Source: Sipunculus nudus
Taxonomy: Eukaryota > Annelida > Sipuncula > Golfingiida > Sipunculidae
Assembly: GCA_026874595.1 (NCBI GenBank)
Contig: CM049317.1
Coordinates: 20,835,882-20,899,881, forward strand
Direction of reading: 5' to 3'
DNA length: 64,000 nt
Position numbers and translations under genes: made by a program. The notes beneath the pieces are model-generated. The model did no database searches and was not told the DNA's origin. It saw only the letters and a list, made by a program, of their open reading frames with translations. Positions 25,226-36,224 of the stretch are shown here, one piece after another (position 1 is the stretch's first letter; each line of letters opens with the position of its first letter).

Positions 25226-25918
25226 AATCATTGTTAACAGTCTTTATGTTCAGGTCTTAAAAAAGAACCGTACAAGCATTAATACGTAATATAAAGAGGG
25301 CATTTTTTTGTAATCTTAAATAATCAATCAATTCTTTCATGCAAATGTGCCAAAACGTTAATTCCGCGGAACACATATTATTCTCTCTGTTTTAATTCAG
25401 TTGTTTATAATATGCGGGGGCCGCTTAAATAATCTGGACATTCGAAAGGGACATCTAGAGCCATTGAGACGAACCAGAGTTTTCCAAAAAATTTTATTGA
25501 GGGAGCTAGATACATCTAAATTTCCTTATATACATACAACCAACCACGATCAGTGACATGATTGTTTTACTGTTTGTAATCATAGGCAGTTGTACCGTTC
25601 TTACTTACAAACATTACATTTCATTACGCGATTTTTTTCACACAGATAAAAAAAAGTTAAAAACTCGTAGGGAATTTGCGAGACAACGCGATCAGTCTCA
25701 CACAGTGTAAAATAAGACATGGTTTTATTTGTCAATATCAAAGTATTTAAATTTTATATTGTATTTAAAAATTTCACTGGGACTTGAATTGGAAACACAG
25801 ACGCTGACATGTCAAAGTTTGTGAGATCTAAAACCGCAAACACAGTCACATTTTCGAAAAAAAAACCGAAACCTGAATACCTTAACATTATCTAAGATAT
25901 TGATTGATCACATGTCGA

Positions 25919-26069
25919 TCTTAGTTCTAAGTCGAGGATAAATGATAATTACCGTCATGGTAAGAACACGTTTCCAATCAGAGCCCCTGTTCCGAATATA
26001 CCCTGGAGAATATATCCTAAAATATCTGCATTTGACTTAATGATATATCTGTGCTTGTATTCCAGCCAT
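25919..26069 (-). pseudogene. Amino-terminal GPCR stub at the unit 1/2 joint
   Basis: Matches the first 50 or so codons of the type A pseudogene (start to the end of TM1, ending PRLRTK-like) and stops abruptly where unit 1 sequence begins. A base is missing shortly after the ATG (26069-26067), and extra bases shift the frame near 25967. It marks the duplication breakpoint and is not functional. Confidence 0.88.
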
Positions 26070-28967
26070 TTTTCAAACAGGTTTCCATGAAAAGGATTGT
26101 GATACTTACGTCACCAAATGGTGATTCCGCAGAAAACCAATTACGAGTTTATTGGAATACTGTCATACATGGGCGTTCGTCCATGTTTGACAAATGTTTG
26201 TACTGATCTCTGTTTCGTGTCTGATATCGGCAAGTAGATAAGATGTTATACCTACTATTTAAATACTTTAACAGCAGTAGATATATTTATGTTCCATTTG
26301 TCGGGGTAAAGTCTGTTTACACTTTAATGCAGTATTATTCGAAGCTTTTAATGTATCCTCCGGGTGACCAATTTATATGAATTATAACAAAGCCCTTACA
26401 ACTGAAGCTTCATTAGTAAAGATCTATAAGTAAATGGGTATGATTCTGTTTCACTTATGCTTTCATGCTGAGGGATCTAACTGATGGCGATGCGTTACCA
26501 TATATCACCATTGGAACCGTTGTACCATAAAAACGATGGAAAATGAGGGTGTGGCAATACGAAGATGTTTCATCCCCTTGACATTGAAAAAAAAATCTTA
26601 TTATTCAGCGTTTTCTTGACAAATTAATTACCATGATTCATATTGTATCCTGAGTCCAAAAAAATGATTAATTACTCCTTATTTAATGTAGGGAAGAGGC
26701 CATGTCAAATAAAAAAAGTCGGTCGTATTACTCTTCTTGTGCATGTGGCCATGGCGGATGGCCTCAGGTGCAATTACCTATCCAGCCATGTCTCCAGTAG
26801 TCCAAACTTCCCAAAACTATGAACTTGTTCATCTCATGCGTGTATTAGAGGCGACATGTCACCCTTACGATGTGTTTAAATCCAAGGCTGTTCCGCAGTA
26901 TAGATAACTGGCCCTCTGGATCTCCCAACGAGATGGATTTTATGTCTAATGTTCCGCACTCACTCACAAAATTGATGGCTATGAGTCCTGTCCTGCTAAA
27001 CTTTGTTATACCCCAGGTATATCCTGACAAATCAAATTTGAAAAATTTGAATTAAAAAAAACAAGGAGTTCTTAAAAGAAAACTTGAATTCCTTGATTAT
27101 CCTTAAAACGGCTTCATTAAAATATTGGTTGTTGTTTGTTTCAAAACATCTCTACCAGTGCAAGTGTTCTAAAATTCCATGGTCGCCCAGCAAACTCTAT
27201 ATCCCATTTCCACAAATTTCATTTAACGCCAACACATTTAAATGAAGATGGAAGACCGGACGGACATATGAATATTAAGAATATGAGTCAAATTATGGGT
27301 CATTCGCAGATCCACACAAGAAACTCGCTGAACCGTCAAAACATAGGCACGCGTAAAAAGGGATTTTAAGGCGCAATTATTTAAAAAATAAAGACTTGTA
27401 ATGTTTCAATCCTTGCACAATATAATACACCTCACTAAATATTAGAGTTCTTTGTATCGATCCGGACATAAAACAGGCCAGATGTCTGCAAAGCAAACAA
27501 GGAAAAGGGTTTTCTTTTATGAATCGCCGGTATATGCCAATAATCCGGAGTGTAAAGATATGTTATTTTCTGAACTCTGATGATGTTCCTGTTATCCCTG
27601 TTAGATTAGTTCTAAGAATATACGTATTGACATCTGCTTGGCTTTGGAAGGACTTAATTGTTTCCTGTTATCCTGCACACCTATTCCCAGGCAAGTTAAT
27701 GACTACCACCGGGCCCTTAGTGCATTAGCAAATCTATTAGTAGAGGCTGCATTATATTCCCTGTCCCCCTGGATGGGTACAATATCGGCAAATATGTCGC
27801 CTAATAAACCCTGGAAAACATTTATGGTAACAGGTAGTTAAATTTAAAAGTAGCAAACGGCATCGGTACACTTATGTGAACGCTGATGATCCAAGTGGAT
27901 TTTATTTGCACTATTTAAAGAACCTTCTTAGAGAGATAGGTGATGATACACTTTGGCAAAATAACCCGAAACTTGTGTCTAGATGTGAGTGTAAGTGGAT
28001 TCCCTCTCGGAGTAAAAATATGCCTTGAACAATTGTTCACCAACATTTTGTGTCACGCAGATTTTCTTGTCTCCTGTTTTTAATCCAGTTAAGTTAAATG
28101 ACTATCCATATTCAGGCTAATATTTGTGGACTTTACAGACAATGTCCCTTTAAGATTCGAAAATCATGAAGACTAATTTTGACGTAGAATAAATTATGTA
28201 AGTACTATTCACATATTTTTTTTACAGGAGTACACACATTTTTTTTCCGTTTGTCGATGTAAGACCACTAACACACTCTTAAAATATCGGACGAATCTTT
28301 GTGCAATCTCTTTGGTAACCGATATAAATAAATGTAACAGTATCCTCAGCTGTCACACAAGTGAAGGTAAATATGTAAAAGGGTATGATACTGTTTTTAC
28401 GGAGGCTGTCATGCTGAGAGCCATAACCGAAGGAGTTCAGTTATGATATGTTACCATTGAAGCATTTGTTACATTCAACCAAATAAAAAGCGGGCGTGGC
28501 AGTCCGAAGAGGTCCCATTCTTGTACTTCGAAAAAAAATTCCGAGATATATCAGGACCCACCATATTTAACAAGTTAAAATTATAAAAAAATCAGAATTC
28601 TTAACATTCATAACTTGATTATAATATCAACTGTTCATGAATATAATGGTTTTTGCTTCATAAACCTCAGTTTAGCACAAATTTTCTTTATATTCATTGT
28701 CGTCCGTCAACATTGTATATCCCATTTTCCACATATTTAAGTAAATCATTATTTGATTTTAACATGGTCACAGTTATTTATGTCACTCCCTTTAAAAGAA
28801 GAAAGAGACTGTCGTTGTACAGTATATTAAGGGCTAAACATTCTCAGAGTTTGATATGGCCAACTATTCAAAATTGTCAAGCTTTGTCAAATTTCTCAAC
28901 AAAGACAAATATTTTCAGAATTGTACAGAGAGAGTGTATTGTTCTTAATATTGTGCAATTAAACCAC

Positions 28968-29484
28968 GTTAAAGCTTTATCATTAAACAAGTAATTGAAC
29001 ATAGATTTGCACAGTGAACAGATTTCGTGATATGTTTCCTTTATTTCCAGGTACACGTGACAAACAATCCTATTAAATGTTGTACTCGGTTGCTGCTGAA
29101 GTAAAATATTTTGAAAAGCTCTTCTACATACCTTTTTTCCATTCTGAGTTTCTGCTTGACCGGCAACGTTTCTACGACATACATGATACATACATAGTTA
29201 TACATATAAATTGAATAACTGGCTCCCAGTTAAAGCTTTATCATTATACAAGTAATTAAACATAGATTTGCACAGAGAACAGATTTCGTGTAATGTTTCC
29301 TTTATTTCCAGGTACGTAAACAATCCTATTAGATGCTGTACTCGGTTGCTTCTGAAGTAAAATATTTTGAAAAGCTCTTCTACATACCTTTTTTCCATTC
29401 TGAGTTTCTGCTTGACCGGCAACGTGTCTACGACATACATGATACATACATAGTTATACATATAAATTGAATTACTGGCTCCAA
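28968..29484. repeat. 261-bp tandem duplication specific to unit 2
   Basis: The block beginning GTTAAAGCTTTATCATTA starts at 28968 and again at 29229. Both copies run through CTTTATTTCCAGGTAC and the TTGACCGGCAACGT motif. Units 1 and 3 have one copy. The paired open frames on the minus strand here are by-products. Confidence 0.92.
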
Positions 29485-29579
29485 CTGGAGCCTTCTTTAT
29501 CCAAGCTCCGCCAATTACTCTCTTTCAATTATTACAAAAAAAACACGCTTGTTATATAAATAGGATGAGAACATAGTTA

Positions 29580-30370
29580 TCACACGACAATCGTATACAT
29601 TAGCACGTGCTTGTCTGTGTAAATTAAAGTTAATAGGGTAAACTTGTACCATGGACCCATCCTGGATATATAAGTAGGAATGACGTCAGTTACAACACCA
29701 TCTACCCAGGAAGGTATAGCTATCATGGTGCAACAGTAACCGTCGTTAAAACATATTTCATGGGGAAAGGGATGAATAAATCTGTCTTGAGGGAAACGAT
29801 GGAATAAATACATAAAACTTATTTTTAAGCAAAAAGACAGGCCTGTCAGTATTTAGAATATAATTGGTAATAAAAATGCCAATCTACAATTTCGAATAAA
29901 CACTTTGTAATTTTTCATTTTTATTACCAATTATTGTTTTACTTTTTTTTCCTGTCATCGTAAATTTACATCTCATCTACAATTTCGAATAAACACTTTG
30001 TAATTGAGATGCCAATTTACGATGACAGGGAAAAAAGTAAACACACACATATATGTATATATATACATATATGACAGAAAAAAAACACCCTCCAAAACAA
30101 GCATTCGGAGGAAAACATAAATTGTTTCTAATACGTACAACAGAACAACAGGTAGAATTTTGAGGTTATCACGAGAACAATCCGATCACTTGTTATGTCA
30201 TTCAGCAGACCCGCTGAACCGTACAAATACAGGCACGTGTAACAGGGGTTTTTCTCAAGCGTCCTCAAAGCGAAAACCAGGGCATTAGTTTTAAGTCACC
30301 GATTTTAGCCAATGACAGCGATGATAACTATATGATATTTTGAAAGACTGAATATGTTCTTGTTATTCCT
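29580..30370 (-). pseudogene. Old GPCR relic in unit 2
   Basis: Equivalent of the unit 1 relic. The TM4/ECL2 frame (MIAIPS...VIPTYI) is at about 29640-29813 and the KTNALVFAL motif at about 30265-30292. The inverted insertion at 29911-30003 lies between the two parts. Confidence 0.78.
29911..30003. repeat. Inverted template-switch-like insertion
   Basis: About 90 bp absent from units 1 and 3. It contains TTTTTATTACCAATTA, the reverse complement of the sequence just to its left, then a stretch ending in CCTGTCATCGTAAATTTAC, the reverse complement of sequence just to its right. It closes with a direct copy of ATCTACAATTTCGAATAAAC. Confidence 0.8.
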
Positions 30371-33300
30371 GTTAGAATAGCTCCTTTTATACTCAAATTC
30401 CCATCTGCTGGACTATTTCTTGAAACTTTAGAATATCCCGTCATTTCTTAAATTTATTTACCTTCATAGCCTTTGCCATACAAGGAAAGAATTATCCGTA
30501 TTAAAAGCCTAGGATATAGGCGTCCATTTCTGCAGTCCTATATTCTGATGCTGAATTTGACTCCTTAATGAAAATTTCATTAGTCCGTAGGTAGTTTAAT
30601 TGATAAATAGTTACCGGCATCAGTGTACATATCTTTTCCACCATTAGCTGTGCTAACAGATATTGTTTGTATTTGTACTGTTATAACAACCATAAAGTGT
30701 GGTACCTCTATTTATGGAGATAGGTGGATAAACAATGGCCAGCAGAAACCGATGTGTCGGAGGGTTAGCTGATTCCCCCTCAGCATTTCAATATGCCGTG
30801 AATATATTATTCACCACAAGTTGGTCTCAAAGAGGTTCTCATGTCCAATATTTTAAAGTTAAATGACCGTATCTATATTCAGGCTCATTCTCATAAACCT
30901 TACTGACGATGCCCTTCGACCTTTGGATAAAATGACGTTTAGATCAAATGATTTTGTTCGGGAATGCCAATGTAACATTTTTAACATAATTTACAAAACA
31001 AATAATCGATGCTCTTTATTTTTCTAATCTATTCTTATGCTTAAAATATGATCAATGTGCAATGATCATATACTAAGCTACATCTTAAACATTTCTAAGG
31101 CTATGATACATAAATGTAGGTAATAGTGACCTAATGTGGAGTTTGTATGATGAATTTACCTGACACTGTCTGCATATCAAGTTAAAATTATAAAGTTTGT
31201 TAACATCTGCAAAACGAAGGGCAGAATAATCTTTGCCTATTCATGTTTTCAGTCGTATTGGTAAATATAAATAGCGTAACATTTATGAAATAATAATTGA
31301 TGTCCTTTTTTCTCATCTACTCTCCTGCTTAAAATAATATTAATGTTCCATGAAACATGTGCTCAACTTTATCCAAAACACTTGATGGTTTTACCAGAAC
31401 CTGTTTGTATATTAAGTTAAAATTAAACCGTTCAGTAAGTTTAGTATATATAAAATAGCTATTTTAATTTCTGTTCTTGAACTAGAGTTGTAGGTTCTTT
31501 TGTTAAACAACCATGGTTCCTATACGAATTTTGCCAAAACCCCACACTGCCCGGATGATAAGAGTTCCCTCTGGTTGATCCTCTTTGATTGTACTTGTTT
31601 CTGTTTTAACAAATGACATATTTTGACATTTTTACTTCTCACTGGAGTAACTGATATACGAAATAATAAATTATTCCGACAATCAGAACTATCCTTTTCA
31701 ATATGTTATCTTCTTATATGCAAACATATTTTAGCTTATTTTAACCCAAACGCAATGTTAATTTAAGCAAAGGATCGCATTGTCATACGGTATTTTATAA
31801 GTCATACTTTAGCTAATGTTCTTTTATTTAATAGATGTCAAGTAGCAGGCAATTAATCAACATCTCATCAATCACACGATGTTCAACAGCGTGCACTTTT
31901 TTATTTTGTAGAAGAAGCCGCTTCCATTCTATTGTGCTTCAATAATTCAAAAATCAAGCCTTACTTATAAAGTGCCCTTGAGTAATGACCCTGATAATGC
32001 TTATTAAAAATATTGAACCATGGTGACATATATATTTTTAAAGGAAATAAATTAAATGGCATTATGTCGAAAGCGGATATATATCACAAAGGTAGGTGTT
32101 AGTATTAAAACACCTGACAATTTCTTCACTGTACGGTGAAACGTTCATCTACCCATGCCTAATCTCTCATAATTATTTTTCGGTGGCCTGGACGACTTTT
32201 GTATGGATATAAAACTTCAGAATCAAAATGTATTACCTATCAGGGACAGAGGCCTTCTGCTTACGTTGCATACGCACCTGCTCGTCAAAAACTACTTTTT
32301 AATCAAGTATTGAGTAAGGCGGATGCGGATTACTGTAAATATATTTACATATCAATGCTTCTTTAATAATTAATATTGAGTAGTTATTTAATATTGAGTG
32401 GTTATTTACACAAATTTAATAAACCCAATACAAAACAATGGTTACAGGTGCATATTACCCGTTCCTTGCACAATTTGATCGTCTTCAATTTTCTTCCAAT
32501 ACATTGTTTAGATCCGTAGTCTAAATATGTATTATTTGTTACACAAAGTTAGAAAAGTCGTACTTAAGGAATGCCTGGAGGTATAGGTCTTAGTTTTCGA
32601 GATAGCTTGATACTCTTTATATGTTTCTGCTTATGTAATTTCCCTTTACACATAAGTGGCGACGGTGTTAGTGTTTCATACTTTTCTTCACAATGTTCCC
32701 TCTATTATATTAACTTTAGAATAATACATATTATACAAATTTTAAACCGCTAATCTAAATATCCGCTTTATAGTAATTCATCTGAGTGTGCTTTTCCTAA
32801 GGTCACAATGCAATGTTATAAAAAGCAAAGGTGACCTGGATTCCGCAGAATATTATTAAATTCTAAAGTTGTTAACCTTGAAATGTCGTTTGGTTCCGAA
32901 ACCGTTCCTTTTATATTTTTACTGGCAAGTACATTTATTATTTCCTTTATTTTTCTTTTGTTCATAGACGCCAAACAGAAGGTACCGTATAGCCACATAA
33001 ATAAGCAATTTTAACTTAAGTGATCGAGAAATTAACAAGAAAGGTGCTCTTCATGTATTGGTTTCGGAAGGTACATATACCCATATCAGAAAATAAAACC
33101 AATGTATTTTTCTTCAACGAGATCGATATATCATACAAGTAATACTATACCTTTGTATTTATTATTCTTTAATGCCAAGATTGACATACATGTAAAATGT
33201 TCTAAGTATACATGAAACACATTTTATATAAAATATGTAAATGTATCAAGTACGAATATAACGCATCATGCATCCGCTTTGATGATCACTGTATTTTTTT

Positions 33301-33442
33301 CGTCAAACCGTATCGTAAATAATTGATATATTATAGCATTGTTTAGAAAATTAAACAAAAGATATTTCCAGATTTTTAACATTTTTTGCTTATTTCTACA
33401 AAATGTTCCTTGCATAATAAAATATTAATGGTTCCGCCACCC

Positions 33443-34339
33443 TTAACTAGACCAGGGCTGTTCACTTTTACAGTACAGTAATTTTTTGTAAGCTATTTTG
33501 AAATCCTTGGATCTCCAAGCATAAATAAAGATGTTTACAGCAGAATTGGCTGTTGCCAATGAGAAAGATATGGTGTTAAGATATATACCAACATTGTCAA
33601 AGTCAAAACCCGTCCAGTACAAAAAACTGCAAGCAAACTGTGGTGTCCAGCTGATAAAGTAAGCGATAACGACAGGCAAGAATACCTTCACAGATTTCAT
33701 TTTTCCATTTGCGCTTCTAAATTCCTCCTGTGACTGGCATCTTATCTTCCTGAACTGTGCTCTTGCAGCCAAGACTATTTGAACGTAGATATATATTTGG
33801 CAAAATCCATTTAAAAAATACAGGGCAGCAAATATGTACACAAGCGTCCCCTCGTACGATCTTATCCGGCTTCCGAGAATATGAGCAGGAATAATGCCAA
33901 GGGCGACATATAGCAACCAAGGTAAAGCAATCATTCCACCAACGGTTTTCTTGGTTAGAAGTCTGTTATATTTCAAAGGATGAAGAATATATATGTATCT
34001 CTCCAGTGAAATCATCAAGAGGGTTGAAACAGACACAAAGTAATATTGTCCTAAATATCTGAAAAATATGATGCAATGTTCGCCTACAGATCCAAATATA
34101 CATGTGATAGGTAGTGACGAAAGGGTTAAAATGCCAACACCAAAATCTGCACAGCTCAAAGCAAAAACCAACGCATTTGTCTTTGTTCTCAGTCGAATAT
34201 ATTTTATAATGGCGATGATTGTCACAACGTTTCCAACTACAGCGCAAAATCCAATAACACCTTGGAGAGTGTTTCCAAGGATCTTTACATTATTGTCCGA
34301 ATAATTAATTGAAACATTGACACTTCTGTTATCGGCCAT
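33443..34339 (-). CDS. Class A GPCR, type B2, intact, single exon
   Basis: A 298-residue receptor, about 95 percent identical by eye to B1 at 23265-24161. All signatures hold: sequons N4, N8 and N12, D65 in TM2, ERY 113-115, SWTP in TM6, NSAVNIFIY 265-273, single tail Cys, SEQPW end. Differences cluster in the loop before TM3 (T84S, Y89C, S93F, C99Y) and around the TM6-TM7 loop (Cys to Phe, Ala to Thr, Leu to Phe, Asn to Asp), regions that commonly face the ligand pocket in class A receptors. The new Cys near position 89 does not restore the usual disulphide because ECL2 still has none. It sits at the same place in its unit as B1. Confidence 0.94.
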   Translation of the reverse strand: MADNRSVNVSINYSDNNVKILGNTLQGVIGFCAVVGNVVTIIAIIKYIRLRTKTNALVFALSCADFGVGILTLSSLPITCIFGSVGEHCIIFFRYLGQYYFVSVSTLLMISLERYIYILHPLKYNRLLTKKTVGGMIALPWLLYVALGIIPAHILGSRIRSYEGTLVYIFAALYFLNGFCQIYIYVQIVLAARAQFRKIRCQSQEEFRSANGKMKSVKVFLPVVIAYFISWTPQFACSFLYWTGFDFDNVGIYLNTISFSLATANSAVNIFIYAWRSKDFKIAYKKLLYCKSEQPWSS

Positions 34340-35010
34340 GCTTTGTCCCTATATTTTGTTATTCTAACAGTTTTTCCTCGCAGACATTCCTTAATGACGG
34401 ATTACACCTTTAAAGTGACAATAATATATAGTCATATCCTCACTATGATTAATACCGGGGTCCCATTAACTAGTTTCACTTTGAATTAGAATGTTATGCT
34501 TTATTCGGCCAGGCTTCCTGTGCGATCTCATTTGTGGCGCAAAGCGGATTAAATAAAACCCTTCCACATGAGATACAATCAATTTCCATTAACTTGTATA
34601 TTTCCATGTTCGTTTGTCATATCATATACTCCCATCAATGTTTAATCGCGTTACAGATAATATGTCATAAAGCAGACGCCATTAACGAGCACCCCCACAC
34701 CGGGCACTACCTTTGTTTCTCATAAATAGGAATCGGATACAACTGTGACCATAACATTACAAGCAATTATAATCTAAACGGCACTGTAAATCTAGACCCC
34801 AAGGCGGAGTCCTATATAAAAATTTACGGGGTAAGTGTATTATTCTGAAGGTAAATATGCCCAGTAATCTCAGTTCAGAGGAATTGAAAGCAATGTATGG
34901 ACATGACACATTTCTTCTTATATTTTTCTGACGAAATGCGTAATACATATGATTAAAACGCACCTTGGTATCTCAGAACGCCCTTGCATAGTGCAAGGTG
35001 AAGCTGCAGC
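34340..35010 (-). promoter_or_regulatory. Conserved 5' flank of type B2
   Basis: Same layout as upstream of B1, with TATATAAA at 34813-34820 beside GGCGGAGTCC. CCTTGCA-TAG-TGCAAGG near 34982-34998 is a short inverted repeat that is intact here and in unit 3 but has one change in unit 1. Confidence 0.35.
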
Positions 35011-35382
35011 CGCTTTGTTCCTATACTTCAAAAGAAAGAAAGAATAATAAAAGCACGCTTTTAATCAATATAAAAATTGTATCTAACAAAGGGTCAAGAT
35101 AAAAGAGAAAGCCCTTAGTGCTGGTTATTTATCAAACCTCCCATTAACACTTAACACAAGCGACTCTCAGATTGGCATAAAAAAAAAGAAAAAGTACCTT
35201 AACATTTTGTTTATAATACATTGATTTAATTTAACTTGACATTGAATTTGACATACATGCGGACTGTGCGGACAAATGTGTCTACAAAATTATGACTATA
35301 CCGTAATTGTCGTACGGTTAAATAAGTATATTTGTATACTGGGGATACGCCGTACATTTTCAAATGGTAAATTCTCATGAAG

Positions 35383-35406
35383 CCAGGTACAAGAACTTGT
35401 ACCTGG
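35383..35406. other. Perfect inverted repeat with 11-bp arms, unit 2
   Basis: Identical to the element at 25202-25225 (arms CCAGGTACAAG / CTTGTACCTGG, AA between). Confidence 0.7.
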
Positions 35407-36074
35407 AATCATGGTTAACAGTCTTTATGTTCAGGTCTTAAAAAAGAACCGTACAAGCATTAATACGTAATACAAAGAGGGCATTTTTCATGCAAATGTG
35501 CCGAAAACGTTAATTCCACGGAACTCAGATTATTCTCTCTGTTTTAATTCAGTTGTTTATAATATGCGAGGGCCCGCTTAAATAATCTGAACATTCGAAA
35601 GGGACATCAAGAGCCATTGAGACGAACCAGAGTTTTCCAAATAATTTTATTGAGGGAGCTAGATACATCTAAATTTCCTTATATACATATAACCAACCAC
35701 GATCAGTGACATGATTGTTTTACTGTTTGTCATCATAGGCACATGTACCGTGCTTACTTACAAACATTACATTTCATTACGCGATTTTTTTTTCACACAG
35801 ATAAAAAAAAGTTAAAACTCGTAGGGAATTTGCGAGAGAAAGCGATCAGTCTCGCACAGTGTAAAATAAGACATGGTTTCATTTGTCAATATCAAGGTAT
35901 TTAAATTTTAAATTGTATTTAAAAATTTCACTGGGACTTGAATTGGAAACACAGAAGCAGACATGTCAAAGTTTGTGAGATCTAAAACCTCAAACACAGT
36001 CATATTTTCGAGAAAAAAAACCCGAAACCTGAATACCTTAACATTATCTAAGATTTTGATTGATCACATGTTGA

Positions 36075-36224
36075 TCTTAGTTCTAAGTCGAGGATAAATA
36101 ATAATTACCGTCATGGTAAGAACGTTTCCAATCAGAGCACCTGTTCCGAATATACCCTAGAGAATATATCCTAAAATATCTGCATTTGACTTAATGATAT
36201 ATCTGTGCTTGTATTTCCAGCCAC
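36075..36224 (-). pseudogene. Amino-terminal GPCR stub at the unit 2/3 joint
   Basis: Same stub as at 25919-26069. The start codon is changed to GTG (CAC on the plus strand at 36222-36224), and a TAG interrupts the LQGIFG-equivalent region (CCCTAG on plus). Confidence 0.88.

Larger units (their letters stand above)
16128..25918. repeat. Segmental duplication unit 1 (about 9.8 kb)
   Basis: First of three direct copies, repeated at 25919-36074 and 36075-45215. It begins inside the type A pseudogene at TCTTAGTTCTAAGTCGAGG. In order it holds the pseudogene's first 50 codons and upstream flank (16128-16700), nested duplications and an old GPCR relic (17.4-21.3 kb), non-coding DNA (21.4-23.2 kb), the type B1 receptor, its upstream flank and a palindrome. 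No other gene is seen in the non-GPCR stretches. Confidence 0.95.
25919..36074. repeat. Segmental duplication unit 2 (about 10.2 kb)
   Basis: Second direct copy. It opens with the truncated type A stub and carries the relic near 29.6-30.4 kb and intact type B2. It differs from the others by a 261-bp tandem duplication (28968-29484), a complex inverted insertion (29911-30003) and a roughly 60-bp loss near 31380. Confidence 0.95.

Noticed and set aside
28877-29461. Two similar minus-strand frames of about 90-100 residues suggesting a small gene family
   Set aside because: They arise from the 261-bp tandem duplication in unit 2; the matching frames are broken in units 1 and 3.
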